Shown here piece after piece: positions 23,933-32,465 of a stretch of DNA of 37,872 nt; positions within the stretch are counted from its first letter, which is position 1; each line of letters opens with the position of its first letter. The translations under genes were made by a program, and so were the position numbers. The stretch covers positions 1 through 37,872 of IMG/VR virus record IMGVR_UViG_3300037674_000146. The stretch is one strand, 5' to 3'. This DNA is from a virus. Under the pieces are notes generated by a model. It was given only the letters and a program-made list of their open reading frames with translations, did not search any database and was not told where the DNA came from.

Positions 23933-25117
23933 ATGGCTATAGTAGGCTATGGAGGTAAAGTAACCTCATACGATCTTGCCGTTGGCGTTAAGATCAACAT
24001 GGATGAACTCATTTATATGATTTCACCAACAGACTCTCCGTTTATCAACGGTATTGGAACTGATGGAAGGCAACTTCTTTCAAGTTCTCCCGTAGATCAG
24101 CAAGAGTTTAAATGGATGGACGAAGAACTTTTGCTTCCTCGTGCAACCGCCGCTGGTACAGGAGCCGCAGGAGCAGGTGACACAACTATTACAGTTTCAG
24201 CCGCCGACTCTTACAAGTTCCAAGTAGACGATCTTCTAAACATTGGTGAAGAAGATGCTGTCGTTAATGGTGCCGTTAAGAGAATCACAGCAATTAATAA
24301 TACCAGTGGTGTTATTAATGTAAGTGATTGGGCTAATGGTTCAGCTTGGCCAGCAACAACCGCCGCACACGAAGACACAATTATATGTCTTGGTACTGCA
24401 TTGGTTGAAGGTTCAGATCCGGGACAATCGCGTACAGCAGATCGCACGATCCACTCAAACTATACGCAGATCTTCGGACCTACACCTATCCACATGTCAC
24501 GTACTGAACAGCAGGTATCCCGTTACGGTGTATCTGATGAGTTCGCCAAACAAGTTTATGGTCGCTCAGTTGAGAACGTGATAACTCGTGAACAAGCATA
24601 CCTTTATGGTAAGCCAGTAAACGACACTACCAACAAGCGCCGTTCAACTGGTGGCTTGATGAACTTCATTACTACTAACACTGACAGCTCAACAACTACG
24701 TTGACGCTCACAGCGTTAGAAGCTTTGATGCAGAAATGCTACAACGCAGGTGGTATCCCCGATCTTCTGATCGCTAACCCAGCCTCGTTTGCTACCTTGA
24801 ATGCTATATCAGATAGTGGTCGTGTCCGCACAACCATTGATGATCCTCGTCGTGGTCGCGTACCTGTATCTTCTGTCTTCACCGAGTTTGGTGAAACACA
24901 GATGGTAAGGAACCGCTGGTGCCACTCTGAGAGTGCATTCGTAGTCCAGAAGGAAAATATTTCCCGACGGGTTATGCAACCACTCGTGGTTGAAGCTCTC
25001 GCCAAAACTGGTGACAGCGACAAGGTGCAGATTCTTTGTGAAGAAGGACTCCAAGTTAAGGGTCAGTCTCACATGGCAAGATTCACTAATCTAACTGGCT
25101 ACACGGATACTCCGTAG
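23933..25117 (+). CDS. Major capsid protein (DUF5309/SU10-like)
   Basis: 394 residues behind a strong ribosome site (AAAGGAG, eight bases before ATG). It has the features of the DUF5309 HK97-fold capsid family: SYDLAVGVKINMDELIYMIS, SPFINGIG, EFKWMDEELLLPRATAA, a variable insertion, SRTEQQVSRYGVSDEFAKQV and YGKPVNDTTNKRRSTGGLM, then PDLLIANPASFATL and a beta-rich C-terminus. No cleaved prodomain is evident, in keeping with a separate scaffold two genes upstream. Codon choice is more regular and richer in C-ending codons than in nearby genes, as expected for the most expressed product. A strong hairpin follows the stop. Confidence 0.92.
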   Translation: MAIVGYGGKVTSYDLAVGVKINMDELIYMISPTDSPFINGIGTDGRQLLSSSPVDQQEFKWMDEELLLPRATAAGTGAAGAGDTTITVSAADSYKFQVDDLLNIGEEDAVVNGAVKRITAINNTSGVINVSDWANGSAWPATTAAHEDTIICLGTALVEGSDPGQSRTADRTIHSNYTQIFGPTPIHMSRTEQQVSRYGVSDEFAKQVYGRSVENVITREQAYLYGKPVNDTTNKRRSTGGLMNFITTNTDSSTTTLTLTALEALMQKCYNAGGIPDLLIANPASFATLNAISDSGRVRTTIDDPRRGRVPVSSVFTEFGETQMVRNRWCHSESAFVVQKENISRRVMQPLVVEALAKTGDSDKVQILCEEGLQVKGQSHMARFTNLTGYTDTP

Positions 25118-25132
25118 TAGTTAACTAGAAGT

Positions 25133-25168
25133 TTGTTGGGGGGCGGGTGTATACCTGCCCCTTAACAA
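25133..25168 (+). terminator. 16-bp hairpin after the capsid gene
   Basis: Bases 25133-25148 pair with 25153-25168 around a GTAT loop: 13 Watson-Crick and 3 G-U pairs with no mismatch. The GC core is GGGGCGGGT with ACCTGCCCC. G-U pairs would become A-C mismatches on the other strand, so it is built for + strand RNA. The following T-run is weak (CTATTATTT), so it may reduce rather than stop transcription, or protect the capsid mRNA 3' end. Confidence 0.75.
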
Positions 25169-25185
25169 CCGCTATTATTTAACTC

Positions 25186-26103
25186 ATGGCTACGATCGCT
25201 GATTGCATAACACGCACTAAAAGACTTATTCATAGTAATACTCGTACTGAATTAGACGCTATCCATACAGGCATTGCCGTTGATGATACGCAAATAAGAC
25301 TCAAGTATCAGGCTGATGGTATTCGTGCAGGCTCTTATATCTCTATCAGTAATAGCACTACTGAACCTGAAACTATGTATGTTCATTCACGCAATGGTGA
25401 ATATGCAACAGTGAGTCGAGGTGTTGATGGTAGTACTGCTAATAACTGGGTTGCTGATTCTGTTATAGAAGTAGAACCTAGATTCACAGGATTTCAAATA
25501 GCGGAAGCTGTAAGAGATGCTATAAGGTTTATGCCCAACAATTTATATGGTGTAAGCACAACAAGTGTTTCCTTTGGCACTAGCACACAATCAGTAGCTT
25601 GTCCTGATATGACCTCTACAGGATTTTTTCATGTGCTATCAGCTACACGAACTGCACGTAGTTCAGAAGATCGCTTACTTAATTTTAATATAAGTATTCA
25701 AAGACAAACAGATGATACTTTTAAAGTAATAAGACAAGAAGGTTTAGAGAAAGCTATTACTTGTAATATTATTTACGCTCACCCATTTAATATTAGTACT
25801 CTAGATTTGAGTACATCTCTTGAAACCACTGTCGGAATGACAAATTCGATGATAGATATTCCAGCACTAGGAGCAGGATCAACTCTGATTCTAGGTGAAG
25901 AAAGTCTTCGATTGGATCTTCATAGTCAAGGGGATAGTCGTACGGATGCGTCTGTTGGCGCAGGTGATCGAACGCGCTACTCATTGATATTACAGGCGCA
26001 GTATGATCGTCGGGTAGGGGAGGAAGCTCGTCGTCTGATGTCTCTTTATGGCGTGAGGAATGGAGCATCTGCTTCCTCCGTGTTTCCAACGACACTACGT
26101 TAG
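25186..26103 (+). CDS. Probable head-tail adaptor or neck protein
   Basis: 305 residues. The N-terminal part (RTKRLIHSNTRTELDAIHTGI, then beta-rich DTQIRLKYQADGIRAGSYISI and ATVSRGVDGS) and the central FQIAEAVRDAIRFMPNN helix resemble the adaptor proteins that bridge portal and tail in phages with DUF5309-type capsids, encoded directly after the capsid. The C-terminal half is mixed alpha/beta (EEARRLMSLYGVRNG). No enzymatic motif is visible. Position after the capsid and before a large beta-rich tail gene is the main support; a tail-tube-like role cannot be excluded. Confidence 0.55.
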   Translation: MATIADCITRTKRLIHSNTRTELDAIHTGIAVDDTQIRLKYQADGIRAGSYISISNSTTEPETMYVHSRNGEYATVSRGVDGSTANNWVADSVIEVEPRFTGFQIAEAVRDAIRFMPNNLYGVSTTSVSFGTSTQSVACPDMTSTGFFHVLSATRTARSSEDRLLNFNISIQRQTDDTFKVIRQEGLEKAITCNIIYAHPFNISTLDLSTSLETTVGMTNSMIDIPALGAGSTLILGEESLRLDLHSQGDSRTDASVGAGDRTRYSLILQAQYDRRVGEEARRLMSLYGVRNGASASSVFPTTLR

Positions 26104-26106
26104 ATA

Positions 26107-27933
26107 ATGTCTCTTCATCAGACAATTCGGGACTCTCTTCCAGTTCGATTAGGTAATCGTAAGTATAATATTGATGTTGGTCGTTTAGCGAGAGCTACTA
26201 TAGATCCGATACGTCAAGGGTTTGATACTCAAGGTAGTCCGGGTGAACAGTCTTTGAATCAGGCTGGTGTTTGGAAAAGAAGCAGGGATGATTGGGAGCT
26301 TGGGGCTGGTCAGCGTGAGGCTGATACTCCTGAGTCTGGTTCTCGTAGGTTTTTTGAGTCTACTGGTGTTAACCCTTGGGTTAAGAACGAACTTACTTTA
26401 TTGAAGAACACGGAACGTGCTTGGTCTGATGGTTCTACGAATCTATATATGGCTACAGCTAAATCTGGTGGTACTTCTCGTGCTTATATGTGTGACGGTC
26501 CTAATATACAGGCTTCTGACAATTTGTTTGGATCTGCTACTGCAATTACTAATCCTTGTGGCGATGACATACTTGGCATAGCTAGTGATGGTACTAATAT
26601 TTTTGTAGCTGGTAACGGCAAGGTAGTTAAAGTAACTGGCACTACATTTACCAGTCCGGGTGCTGACGGTACGGATTATTGGACGTTAGCTAATGTCGAT
26701 GACGTATGGGTAGCTTTGGGTTACGTTATAGCTTCGGTGGATGACAGACTCACTATTCTTTCTGCTGGTTCTGTAGCTAGTACTAATGCTGATATAGCTA
26801 GTTCTGATTTTAATAAAGTTGATTCATGGGTGTCTGTTGTTGGTTCACCTATGGGTATATTCGCGGCAGGTAATAAAGGGCTTCAAGGAGCTGTCTATTA
26901 TATTCAAGTTAATGATTCAACAACTTCAGTAGAGGCTCCTGTTATAGCGGCTGAATTACCAGTAGGTGAAACAGTTAATACTATTGCAGAGTATGGTGGT
27001 TTGCTTGTTATTGGTACTTCTAAAGGTGTTCGTTTAGCTGAGATACAAGGACAAGGGTTTATACAACATGGTCCTCTTATTGAGATAAGCGGTGGTGTTA
27101 ATTATCTGCTTCCACAAGGAGAGTTTATTTATTTCAACTGGGATAATTATGTTTCCCCGTTTGATTCAACTACCCGTTCAGGGTTAGGACGTATAAGTCT
27201 TGAAGAACTAACTGGTTTACTTACACCAGCTTATGCTAGTGACATCATGGTTACTGGTACTACTGCCGCTTTGCAAGGGATAGTAATGGATGAAGGCAAC
27301 TTACTGTTCAGTATTAGTGGTGGAGGTGTGTATAAAGAATCCACCAACTATTTATCTACTGGGAGTATTAATGAAGGCAGGTTCAGGTGGGGTGTGACAG
27401 AACTTAAAGCTCCTGTGTCTGTTGAGCTACGTCATAGTAGTTTAGCAACGAGTGAGTCAGTAGCGATTACAGTAACTTCTGATGATACAACAACAGCTAC
27501 AATAACTTCTGATACTGAAGATACTTACACATCAGGTATCAAAGCTATCTCTGGTGTGACAGGAGAATATATAACTCCTACTATTACAATAACTGGAGCA
27601 GGTTCAACTGCTACTCCAACTCTTCAGAGATGGACAGTTCGTTCTATACCTATGCCATTTGTAGCCGAGGTTATACAGCTCCCTATTATTCTCACTACTC
27701 AAACTCAATATCAAAATCGTGATGTTTACCAAGACACATGGAATGATTATTCTTATATACGTTCTTTGTTAGAAGATCGTGCGCTTGTTACTTTTGGTAT
27801 GGGTGATGAATCTAAAACAGTTTATGTAGCAGGGGTGTCGTATGAACAGGGGTCTATTGTTAAATGGTCTGACGATGACGGTTGGTTTGAAGGAGTGTTA
27901 ACTGTTTCTGTTGTAACGGTACAGGGATCGTGA
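26107..27933 (+). CDS. Beta-rich tail protein (nozzle or beta-propeller type)
   Basis: 608 residues, nearly all beta. Repeated short strands with Gly/Asp turns (ILGIASDGTNIFVAGNGKVVKV, VWVALGYVIASVDDRLTIL, GGLLVIGTSKGVRLAEIQ, GIVMDEGNLLFSISGGGVYK) suggest a propeller of several blades from about 90 to 430, followed by a sandwich domain rich in Thr (about 440-510) and a C-terminal beta region. In podoviruses such a protein after the adaptor forms the tail nozzle; in siphoviruses similar ones are minor tail proteins. With no tape-measure gene here the nozzle reading is preferred. The stop overlaps the tail fibre start. Confidence 0.65.
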   Translation: MSLHQTIRDSLPVRLGNRKYNIDVGRLARATIDPIRQGFDTQGSPGEQSLNQAGVWKRSRDDWELGAGQREADTPESGSRRFFESTGVNPWVKNELTLLKNTERAWSDGSTNLYMATAKSGGTSRAYMCDGPNIQASDNLFGSATAITNPCGDDILGIASDGTNIFVAGNGKVVKVTGTTFTSPGADGTDYWTLANVDDVWVALGYVIASVDDRLTILSAGSVASTNADIASSDFNKVDSWVSVVGSPMGIFAAGNKGLQGAVYYIQVNDSTTSVEAPVIAAELPVGETVNTIAEYGGLLVIGTSKGVRLAEIQGQGFIQHGPLIEISGGVNYLLPQGEFIYFNWDNYVSPFDSTTRSGLGRISLEELTGLLTPAYASDIMVTGTTAALQGIVMDEGNLLFSISGGGVYKESTNYLSTGSINEGRFRWGVTELKAPVSVELRHSSLATSESVAITVTSDDTTTATITSDTEDTYTSGIKAISGVTGEYITPTITITGAGSTATPTLQRWTVRSIPMPFVAEVIQLPIILTTQTQYQNRDVYQDTWNDYSYIRSLLEDRALVTFGMGDESKTVYVAGVSYEQGSIVKWSDDDGWFEGVLTVSVVTVQGS

Positions 27934-28922
27934 GATTCTTTCCTAGGTATTCTCGTAGTATGCCTCCACGTAGGGCAAAACAACGTGTAGGCAGTGGCGG
28001 TTACACAGAGTTTAAAGGCTCATCGGCTGATGGTGGCGGTGGTGTAAAGATAGGTGTAATAGATAACGCTAATGATTCTTATGACGCTTACGGTTATATA
28101 TCATTTGATACTGGACACAGCAGTCAGGTTTACAATGGGTTTCTTGCCGGTAGTACTGATTCAGCTACAACTTACGGACGGTATGGGCAAGTAACGCTAG
28201 GAACTCCTGTTTTTCATAATGATAGTATTCGTGCTTACACATATGGTAGAGAATACGATAATGCTTCTAGCCATGGTGGTCGATCTTTCTGGGCTAGTGG
28301 TGTATTAAATAGTAGTACTGATAATGGGAAAGAAGCTAATACTTTTTGGATACATTATGCAGATGGTACTGCTCAAATAAATTCTTACGCTAAAACAGGA
28401 CATACTTGGTGGGACGCTCCTGATACTGGTTCACATACAAATTTAATGTCACTCAATAGTTCAGGTAATCTAACTGTTTTAGGCTCATTGTCTAAAGGTT
28501 CCGGGTCATTTGACATACCTCACCCAGTAACAGAAGGTAAAAGGTTACGCCACTCATTTATAGAGGGACCTTATGCTGATCTAATATACAGAGGCACTGT
28601 GACATTAGGTGCTGAACCAGTAACTATCTGCATGGATGAACAGTATGGTATGGCTGAAGGTACGTGGAAAGCATTGAACACTAATCCTTGGTCTATGGTT
28701 TCAGCATCAGGCAAGCTGGTTGAATGGTCGTTAGATGAATGTGAGTTGACTATTACTGGGGATGAAGGAACAGTTTGTCAATGGATGGTGATAGGTGAAC
28801 GTAAAGATCAACACATGATTGACACGGATAGTACTGACAATGATGGTAGACTTGTATTAGAGTATATTCCGACGGCTGAACCAGAGGACATACATGAGCA
28901 ACCCCCTACTTCCGGTAACTGA
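27930..28922 (+). CDS. Tail fibre protein
   Basis: Read from GTG 27930, which overlaps the previous stop; ATG 27960 is an alternative. Residues about 20-190 are Gly/Ser/Thr/Tyr-rich beta repeats typical of a fibre shaft. From about 190 comes a known fibre-tip pattern: SKGSGSFDIPHPVTEGKRLRH, HSFIEGPYADLIYRGTVTLG, NPWSMVSASGK and VCQWMVIGERKD, the order seen in the C-terminal domain of many tail fibres (GxFxIxHP, hsfvEGPyad-iYrG, WxVxGxRkD). It probably binds the host surface. The last 29 bases overlap the endolysin start. Confidence 0.75.
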   Translation: MRFFPRYSRSMPPRRAKQRVGSGGYTEFKGSSADGGGGVKIGVIDNANDSYDAYGYISFDTGHSSQVYNGFLAGSTDSATTYGRYGQVTLGTPVFHNDSIRAYTYGREYDNASSHGGRSFWASGVLNSSTDNGKEANTFWIHYADGTAQINSYAKTGHTWWDAPDTGSHTNLMSLNSSGNLTVLGSLSKGSGSFDIPHPVTEGKRLRHSFIEGPYADLIYRGTVTLGAEPVTICMDEQYGMAEGTWKALNTNPWSMVSASGKLVEWSLDECELTITGDEGTVCQWMVIGERKDQHMIDTDSTDNDGRLVLEYIPTAEPEDIHEQPPTSGN

Positions 28923-29655
28923 TAAGAGTATTGATCTAAGTATTCTGCATCCTAGATTCGTAGACAGATTAGAAGATTTCTTTTCTCACGGGCGCATAGG
29001 CAATAAGGTGGCAATCTGCTCAGGTGCTAGGTCATACGCCTCTCAGAAAGCCCTCTACGACCGTTACAAGCGAGGTAAAGGTAACCTTGCGGCGAACCCT
29101 GACTGGCTTAGACCCGATGGTTTCTTTCGAGGATCATTTCATCAAGAACAACCAGATGGATACTCATATGCAGTTGACCTACGCATAGTTAAACGAGGTA
29201 TAACTACTGATGAAGTTACGCATATAGCTGACAGATACGGTATAAGACCAACAGTCAAGGGAGAATGGTGGCATTTCCAACCACGCAACGCATACAACTG
29301 GTTCCCTGAAAAGACTTCTACATCTGCATTTAAAAATAAACTAGATGACTTAAGTGAAAAACCACCTGAACCAAAAGTTGATTGGGATGGAATCCAAGCC
29401 ATCATAGACGACATGGGTAGACAGATAGGAATGTCACCACTCAGGCGAGGATCTAAAGGAGATATCGTCAAGGTTGCACAATCGAAACTCAACTCGTTAG
29501 ACTTTAATTGCGGAATAGCAGACGGAGTATACGGACGCAAAACGCTACGAGCGGTGCTGATGTTACAACGATCTATGCTACTGAAAGAAAGTGGGACTAT
29601 GGATCATAAGACATGGACTGCTATGTGGAAACCGGAGATACCTATTGGCCTCTAA
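28894..29655 (+). CDS. Endolysin: M15 peptidase plus peptidoglycan-binding domain
   Basis: 253 residues, no signal peptide, so it needs the holin for export. The N-terminal domain (about 15-140) is a VanY/M15-type D,D-peptidase: H83 in SFHQEQ, D95 in YAVDLRI, E124 and H127 in GEWWHFQP as zinc ligands and catalytic acid. Spacing from H83 to D95 is about five residues longer than in most relatives. After a Pro-rich linker (about 150-175) comes a PG_binding_1-type domain (181-246: LRRGSKGDIVKVAQSKLN, GVYGRKTLRAVLMLQ, WTAM). It cuts peptide cross-links or stems at the end of infection. Confidence 0.88.
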   Translation: MSNPLLPVTDKSIDLSILHPRFVDRLEDFFSHGRIGNKVAICSGARSYASQKALYDRYKRGKGNLAANPDWLRPDGFFRGSFHQEQPDGYSYAVDLRIVKRGITTDEVTHIADRYGIRPTVKGEWWHFQPRNAYNWFPEKTSTSAFKNKLDDLSEKPPEPKVDWDGIQAIIDDMGRQIGMSPLRRGSKGDIVKVAQSKLNSLDFNCGIADGVYGRKTLRAVLMLQRSMLLKESGTMDHKTWTAMWKPEIPIGL

Positions 29656-29866
29656 ATCTTTAGAAGAATTTGCAAGCGAAGGACGTAAATTACCCGGAGC
29701 TTGGATAGATACATTACCTGATGAGCTTTACAACCAAGTATGGGATGCGTTAAATACTGACATGCCTATTGGAAAGATAATAATAACCAGATGGTTACAA
29801 TCGGAAGGTTATCCTGATGCGACTCAAGGAAAGATAGCGGCAATCCTTACCCGTGAGCGACGCTAA
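29645..29866 (+). CDS. Small helical protein, 73 aa
   Basis: Start placed at TTG 29645, with GGAG at 29634-29637 seven bases before it and a short overlap with the endolysin stop; an ATG at 29591 would overlap the endolysin by 65 bases and has no ribosome site. The protein is helical, with LPDELYNQVWDALNTDMPIG and IIITRWLQSEGYPDATQGKI, possibly a helix-turn-helix (about 35-65). It opens with KSLEEFASEG, strikingly like KSLEDYALEG at the start of the next gene. A DNA-binding role is possible; no family is recognised. Confidence 0.6.
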   Translation: MASKSLEEFASEGRKLPGAWIDTLPDELYNQVWDALNTDMPIGKIIITRWLQSEGYPDATQGKIAAILTRERR

Positions 29867-30908
29867 ATCCCTAGAGGATTACGCCTTAGAAGGCGCAGAT
29901 ATCCAACAGATAACGCAACTATCTAGACAGATAAGTAAAGTTAAAACTGAACGGGATATATTTAAAAGCCAAGTTAAAGAGCTTGAAGAAGCATTAGATG
30001 AATCAGAATTGCGTAGTCATGTACTTACCCATTTATCTAAAGCTGATTACAAACCACCAACATGGTTGACTAAGAAGAAAAAGAAATCAACAGGTGTAGT
30101 ATGCACAATACTTTCTGATACACATTTTGATGAGGTAGTTAAGCCAGAAGAGATACAGTTCCGCAATGAGTACAATAGAGAGATAGCTGTTAAAAGACTT
30201 GAAGCTTATTTCCAAAAAATAGTATTGCTTACCAATGAATATATAACTGGTATTGAGTATGAAGGAATAGTTTTATTCTTAGGAGGTGACATTTTTTCAG
30301 GTGATATCCATGAAGAACTATCTGAAACTAACGAAGATACAATGCTCGCATCTATTATCTTTTGGACTGAGCAACTATCAGCGGGTATTAATTTATTGTC
30401 TGAGCATTTTAATCATGTACATATACCTTGTGTGGTAGGTAATCATGGTAGGCGTAGTCGTAAACCTAGACATAAGCTTAGGGTTAAAGATAATTTTGAT
30501 TGGTTTCTATCTAAAACATTAGAGCAACGCTTTAGTGATAATGACAAAGTTACATTTGATGTAGCGACAGGAGCAGATTTAATAGTTGATGTTCAAGATA
30601 CAAAATATTTATTAACACACGGAGATCAAGCTAAAGGTGGCGGTGGTATTGGTGGTATATGGCCACCACTTATGAGAATGGTGGCACGTAAACGACAGAA
30701 CACTGACTTTGATTATATGGTACTCGGACATTTTCATCAGTTAATTATGGCACCATCATCAGGGTTCCTACTGAACGGTAGCCTCAAGGGTTACGATGAG
30801 TACGCTTCGATAGGCAACTTTGCTTTCGAAGTACCGCAACAAGCACTATGGATTAATGTCCCAGACAAAGGTGTGTTGTGGCAAACAGCTTTACTCGTCG
30901 ATGATTAA
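29853..30908 (+). CDS. Calcineurin-like metallophosphoesterase
   Basis: GTG start overlapping the previous stop. Residues 20-60 form a probable coiled coil, followed by a Lys-rich linker (75-78) and the phosphoesterase domain with all metal motifs: D89-x-H91 in ILSDTHFD, G-G-D146 in LGGDIFSGD, N197-H198 in GNHGR, H256 in LTHGDQ, and H293-x-H295 in GHFHQ. Such enzymes hydrolyse phosphoester bonds in nucleic acids, nucleotides or proteins with two metals. Homologous genes sit near the end of the structural arm in other actinophages, their role unknown. Its last 18 bases overlap a gene on the opposite strand, marking the meeting point of the two arms. Confidence 0.9.
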   Translation: MSDAKSLEDYALEGADIQQITQLSRQISKVKTERDIFKSQVKELEEALDESELRSHVLTHLSKADYKPPTWLTKKKKKSTGVVCTILSDTHFDEVVKPEEIQFRNEYNREIAVKRLEAYFQKIVLLTNEYITGIEYEGIVLFLGGDIFSGDIHEELSETNEDTMLASIIFWTEQLSAGINLLSEHFNHVHIPCVVGNHGRRSRKPRHKLRVKDNFDWFLSKTLEQRFSDNDKVTFDVATGADLIVDVQDTKYLLTHGDQAKGGGGIGGIWPPLMRMVARKRQNTDFDYMVLGHFHQLIMAPSSGFLLNGSLKGYDEYASIGNFAFEVPQQALWINVPDKGVLWQTALLVDD

Positions 30909-31040
30909 TGGACTAGCAAAACAAAGAGGACATTCGTTTTCAAAGTCATCTCTTTTAGTAATGTTCTTACCGATATACCCATCACAGTTCCAACACTTTG
31001 TATAGTCTTTAGCTCTGCCAGTTTGATGTTCCTGCGTCAT
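30891..31040 (-). CDS. Small zinc-ribbon protein, 49 aa
   Basis: Read on the reverse strand from ATG at 31040 to TAA at 30891-30893. The product starts MTQEHQTGRAKDYTKCWNC and has two CxxC pairs, C16/C19 and C37/C40 (CPLC), an ordinary zinc-ribbon spacing. An AGGA lies five bases before the ATG. It overlaps the upstream gene by 32 bases and the phosphoesterase on the other strand by 18. It is the last gene of the leftward arm. Nucleic-acid or protein binding is likely; the target is unknown. Confidence 0.65.
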   Translation of the reverse strand: MTQEHQTGRAKDYTKCWNCDGYIGKNITKRDDFENECPLCFASPLIIDE

Positions 31041-31263
31041 AATTCCTGTCGTCTATTTCTCCGAGATCATACTTAACTAACCTGTCGAACTTCGCTTCGT
31101 CCCATAATTTCTGTACGATACCAGTATCACTAGCGTCTAGTAAAAAGAACAATAGTGTTGACGCTGAACCAGTAGCCATGATACGCCACATCCTAGTTTC
31201 AGGATCCATCTCCAACTGTATTTCAAACGGAGGCGCATCAGTATCTTCTTCTTCTTCAAACAA
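31009..31263 (-). CDS. Hypothetical acidic protein, 84 aa
   Basis: Starts eight bases inside the end of the HNH gene. The product is acidic (MFEEEEDTDAPPFEIQLEMD), with a beta-like stretch TRMWRIMATGSASTLLFFLL and a charged helical end. No motif or family is recognised. Coupling with the nuclease gene upstream and a zinc-ribbon gene downstream suggests an early or DNA-metabolism transcript, without telling its job. Confidence 0.65.
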   Translation of the reverse strand: MFEEEEDTDAPPFEIQLEMDPETRMWRIMATGSASTLLFFLLDASDTGIVQKLWDEAKFDRLVKYDLGEIDDRNYDAGTSNWQS

Positions 31264-31615
31264 GACCCATCTCCTTTGCTATCTTTCTTAATCGTTTAGC
31301 TTCTGCTTCCCAATCCATCTTAGCTATCACTTCCTTTTTGCGATAGAGAGCGTAGTAGTTCTCTTCGCCTATTTGTTCAATCGTAAATTTTCCGAACTCA
31401 ACAGGATTATCAGTAAACGTCATGTGACATGATGCACACAAACAGAAAGCGTTATCTAGATCAGTACGTGTTTGAGAATACTTACGTGAAATAATATGAG
31501 CGCATTGCAACGCATTAGTATTACCACAGTTCATACACTTACCGAAGTCTCTAGTAATTAACGCATGTAATCTTGTTGCTCTGCCTTTAGCACCCTTACC
31601 ATATATGTCAGCCAT
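31256..31615 (-). CDS. HNH endonuclease
   Basis: Start placed at ATG 31615, which overlaps the upstream stop by eight bases; a further in-frame ATG at 31708 would overlap it by about 100 and add a segment unlike the family. 119 residues: MADIYGKGAKGRATRLHALI, zinc pair C27/C30 (CMNCGN), catalytic region LQCAHIISRKYSQTR with H40, N55, second zinc pair C60/C63 followed by H64 (CASCH). This is the compact NinG-like HNH form used in phages for recombination or packaging cuts. The C-terminus is a basic helix. It probably works with the Gp3-like and Cas4-like genes just upstream. Confidence 0.88.
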   Translation of the reverse strand: MADIYGKGAKGRATRLHALITRDFGKCMNCGNTNALQCAHIISRKYSQTRTDLDNAFCLCASCHMTFTDNPVEFGKFTIEQIGEENYYALYRKKEVIAKMDWEAEAKRLRKIAKEMGLV

Positions 31616-32465
31616 CAGCAGGCACATACTTTGGTGGAGGATTAGGATTTCTTTTAACAGATACACCTGCTGGTGGGGTATCCCATCCCTCTTCAACAAC
31701 TTCAGCATCTAGAATAGTAGCTACTAAAGAATTAGGTTCAACTAATTCAAGCACCGGCGCTGGAGGTGAGGGGTCTTCCAACGCCGATGCCATTCCCTGA
31801 CCTTCTAAAATCTTATCAGCTGAACTATTCATAGATAATCTAGGAACAACAAAATGTCTAGTCTGACCTGCACTTACCTTGCTTCTTTTCTCTAAACTAA
31901 GAGTACATTCAGCCAACCCTATAGCCTGTAATTGACCTAACATTCCAGCCATTCCGGGTATTTCATTTGCCGCGTTCCATCCATTAGATTCTAGTCTCCA
32001 TACACCACCAAATTTAATTTCGGGTAACACAACTCGAAGCCTAGTAACAGGAGAACACAACATTGAATCCTCATTTGAACACAGACAGGGAACAGTATCT
32101 AGATCCATGCCATCAGGAGTCGCCATTGGAACCTCCACATTTTCACCATCGCATCGACGCTGACAACCACCTGCTGACCACGCTTCATACCAGACATCAA
32201 TGCTATGTGGAGGCAAGAATACCCTTATCTCAGATGCTTGTGTAATTACTTCCCATTGATCTTGTTTACTTCTAGGTGGCTTCCAATCATTTACCGAGCC
32301 ACCATATATCTCAGCAATTTCTTCAATGGCTCCCTTATCAGGAGAAGTAAACCGAAATGTCTCTAATGATTTAGGAAAACCTTTTCCTTTATCCTTAACA
32401 CCCAACCGTATACGCCCCTGTTCAGGTGTCCTACCTAGTTCATTAAGTGGTTTGATCTCTCTCAT
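31608..32465 (-). CDS. phiC31 Gp3-like (recombination directionality factor-like) protein
   Basis: 285 residues. Residues about 35-215 follow the pattern of phiC31 Gp3 relatives: FRFTSPDKGAIEEIAEIYGG, WEVITQASEIRVFLPP, a cysteine set C101/C105/C127/C129/C137 likely binding zinc, LRVVLPEIKFGGVWRLES, GWNAANEIPGMAG and LAECTLSLEKRSKV. The C-terminal third is Pro/Glu/Val-rich and probably disordered. In phiC31, Gp3 reverses the direction of a serine integrase, but many lytic phages carry relatives without an integrase, and none is seen here, so a general DNA role is more likely. ATG preceded by AAGGAAAAG; overlaps neighbours by a few bases. Confidence 0.75.
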   Translation of the reverse strand: MREIKPLNELGRTPEQGRIRLGVKDKGKGFPKSLETFRFTSPDKGAIEEIAEIYGGSVNDWKPPRSKQDQWEVITQASEIRVFLPPHSIDVWYEAWSAGGCQRRCDGENVEVPMATPDGMDLDTVPCLCSNEDSMLCSPVTRLRVVLPEIKFGGVWRLESNGWNAANEIPGMAGMLGQLQAIGLAECTLSLEKRSKVSAGQTRHFVVPRLSMNSSADKILEGQGMASALEDPSPPAPVLELVEPNSLVATILDAEVVEEGWDTPPAGVSVKRNPNPPPKYVPADG

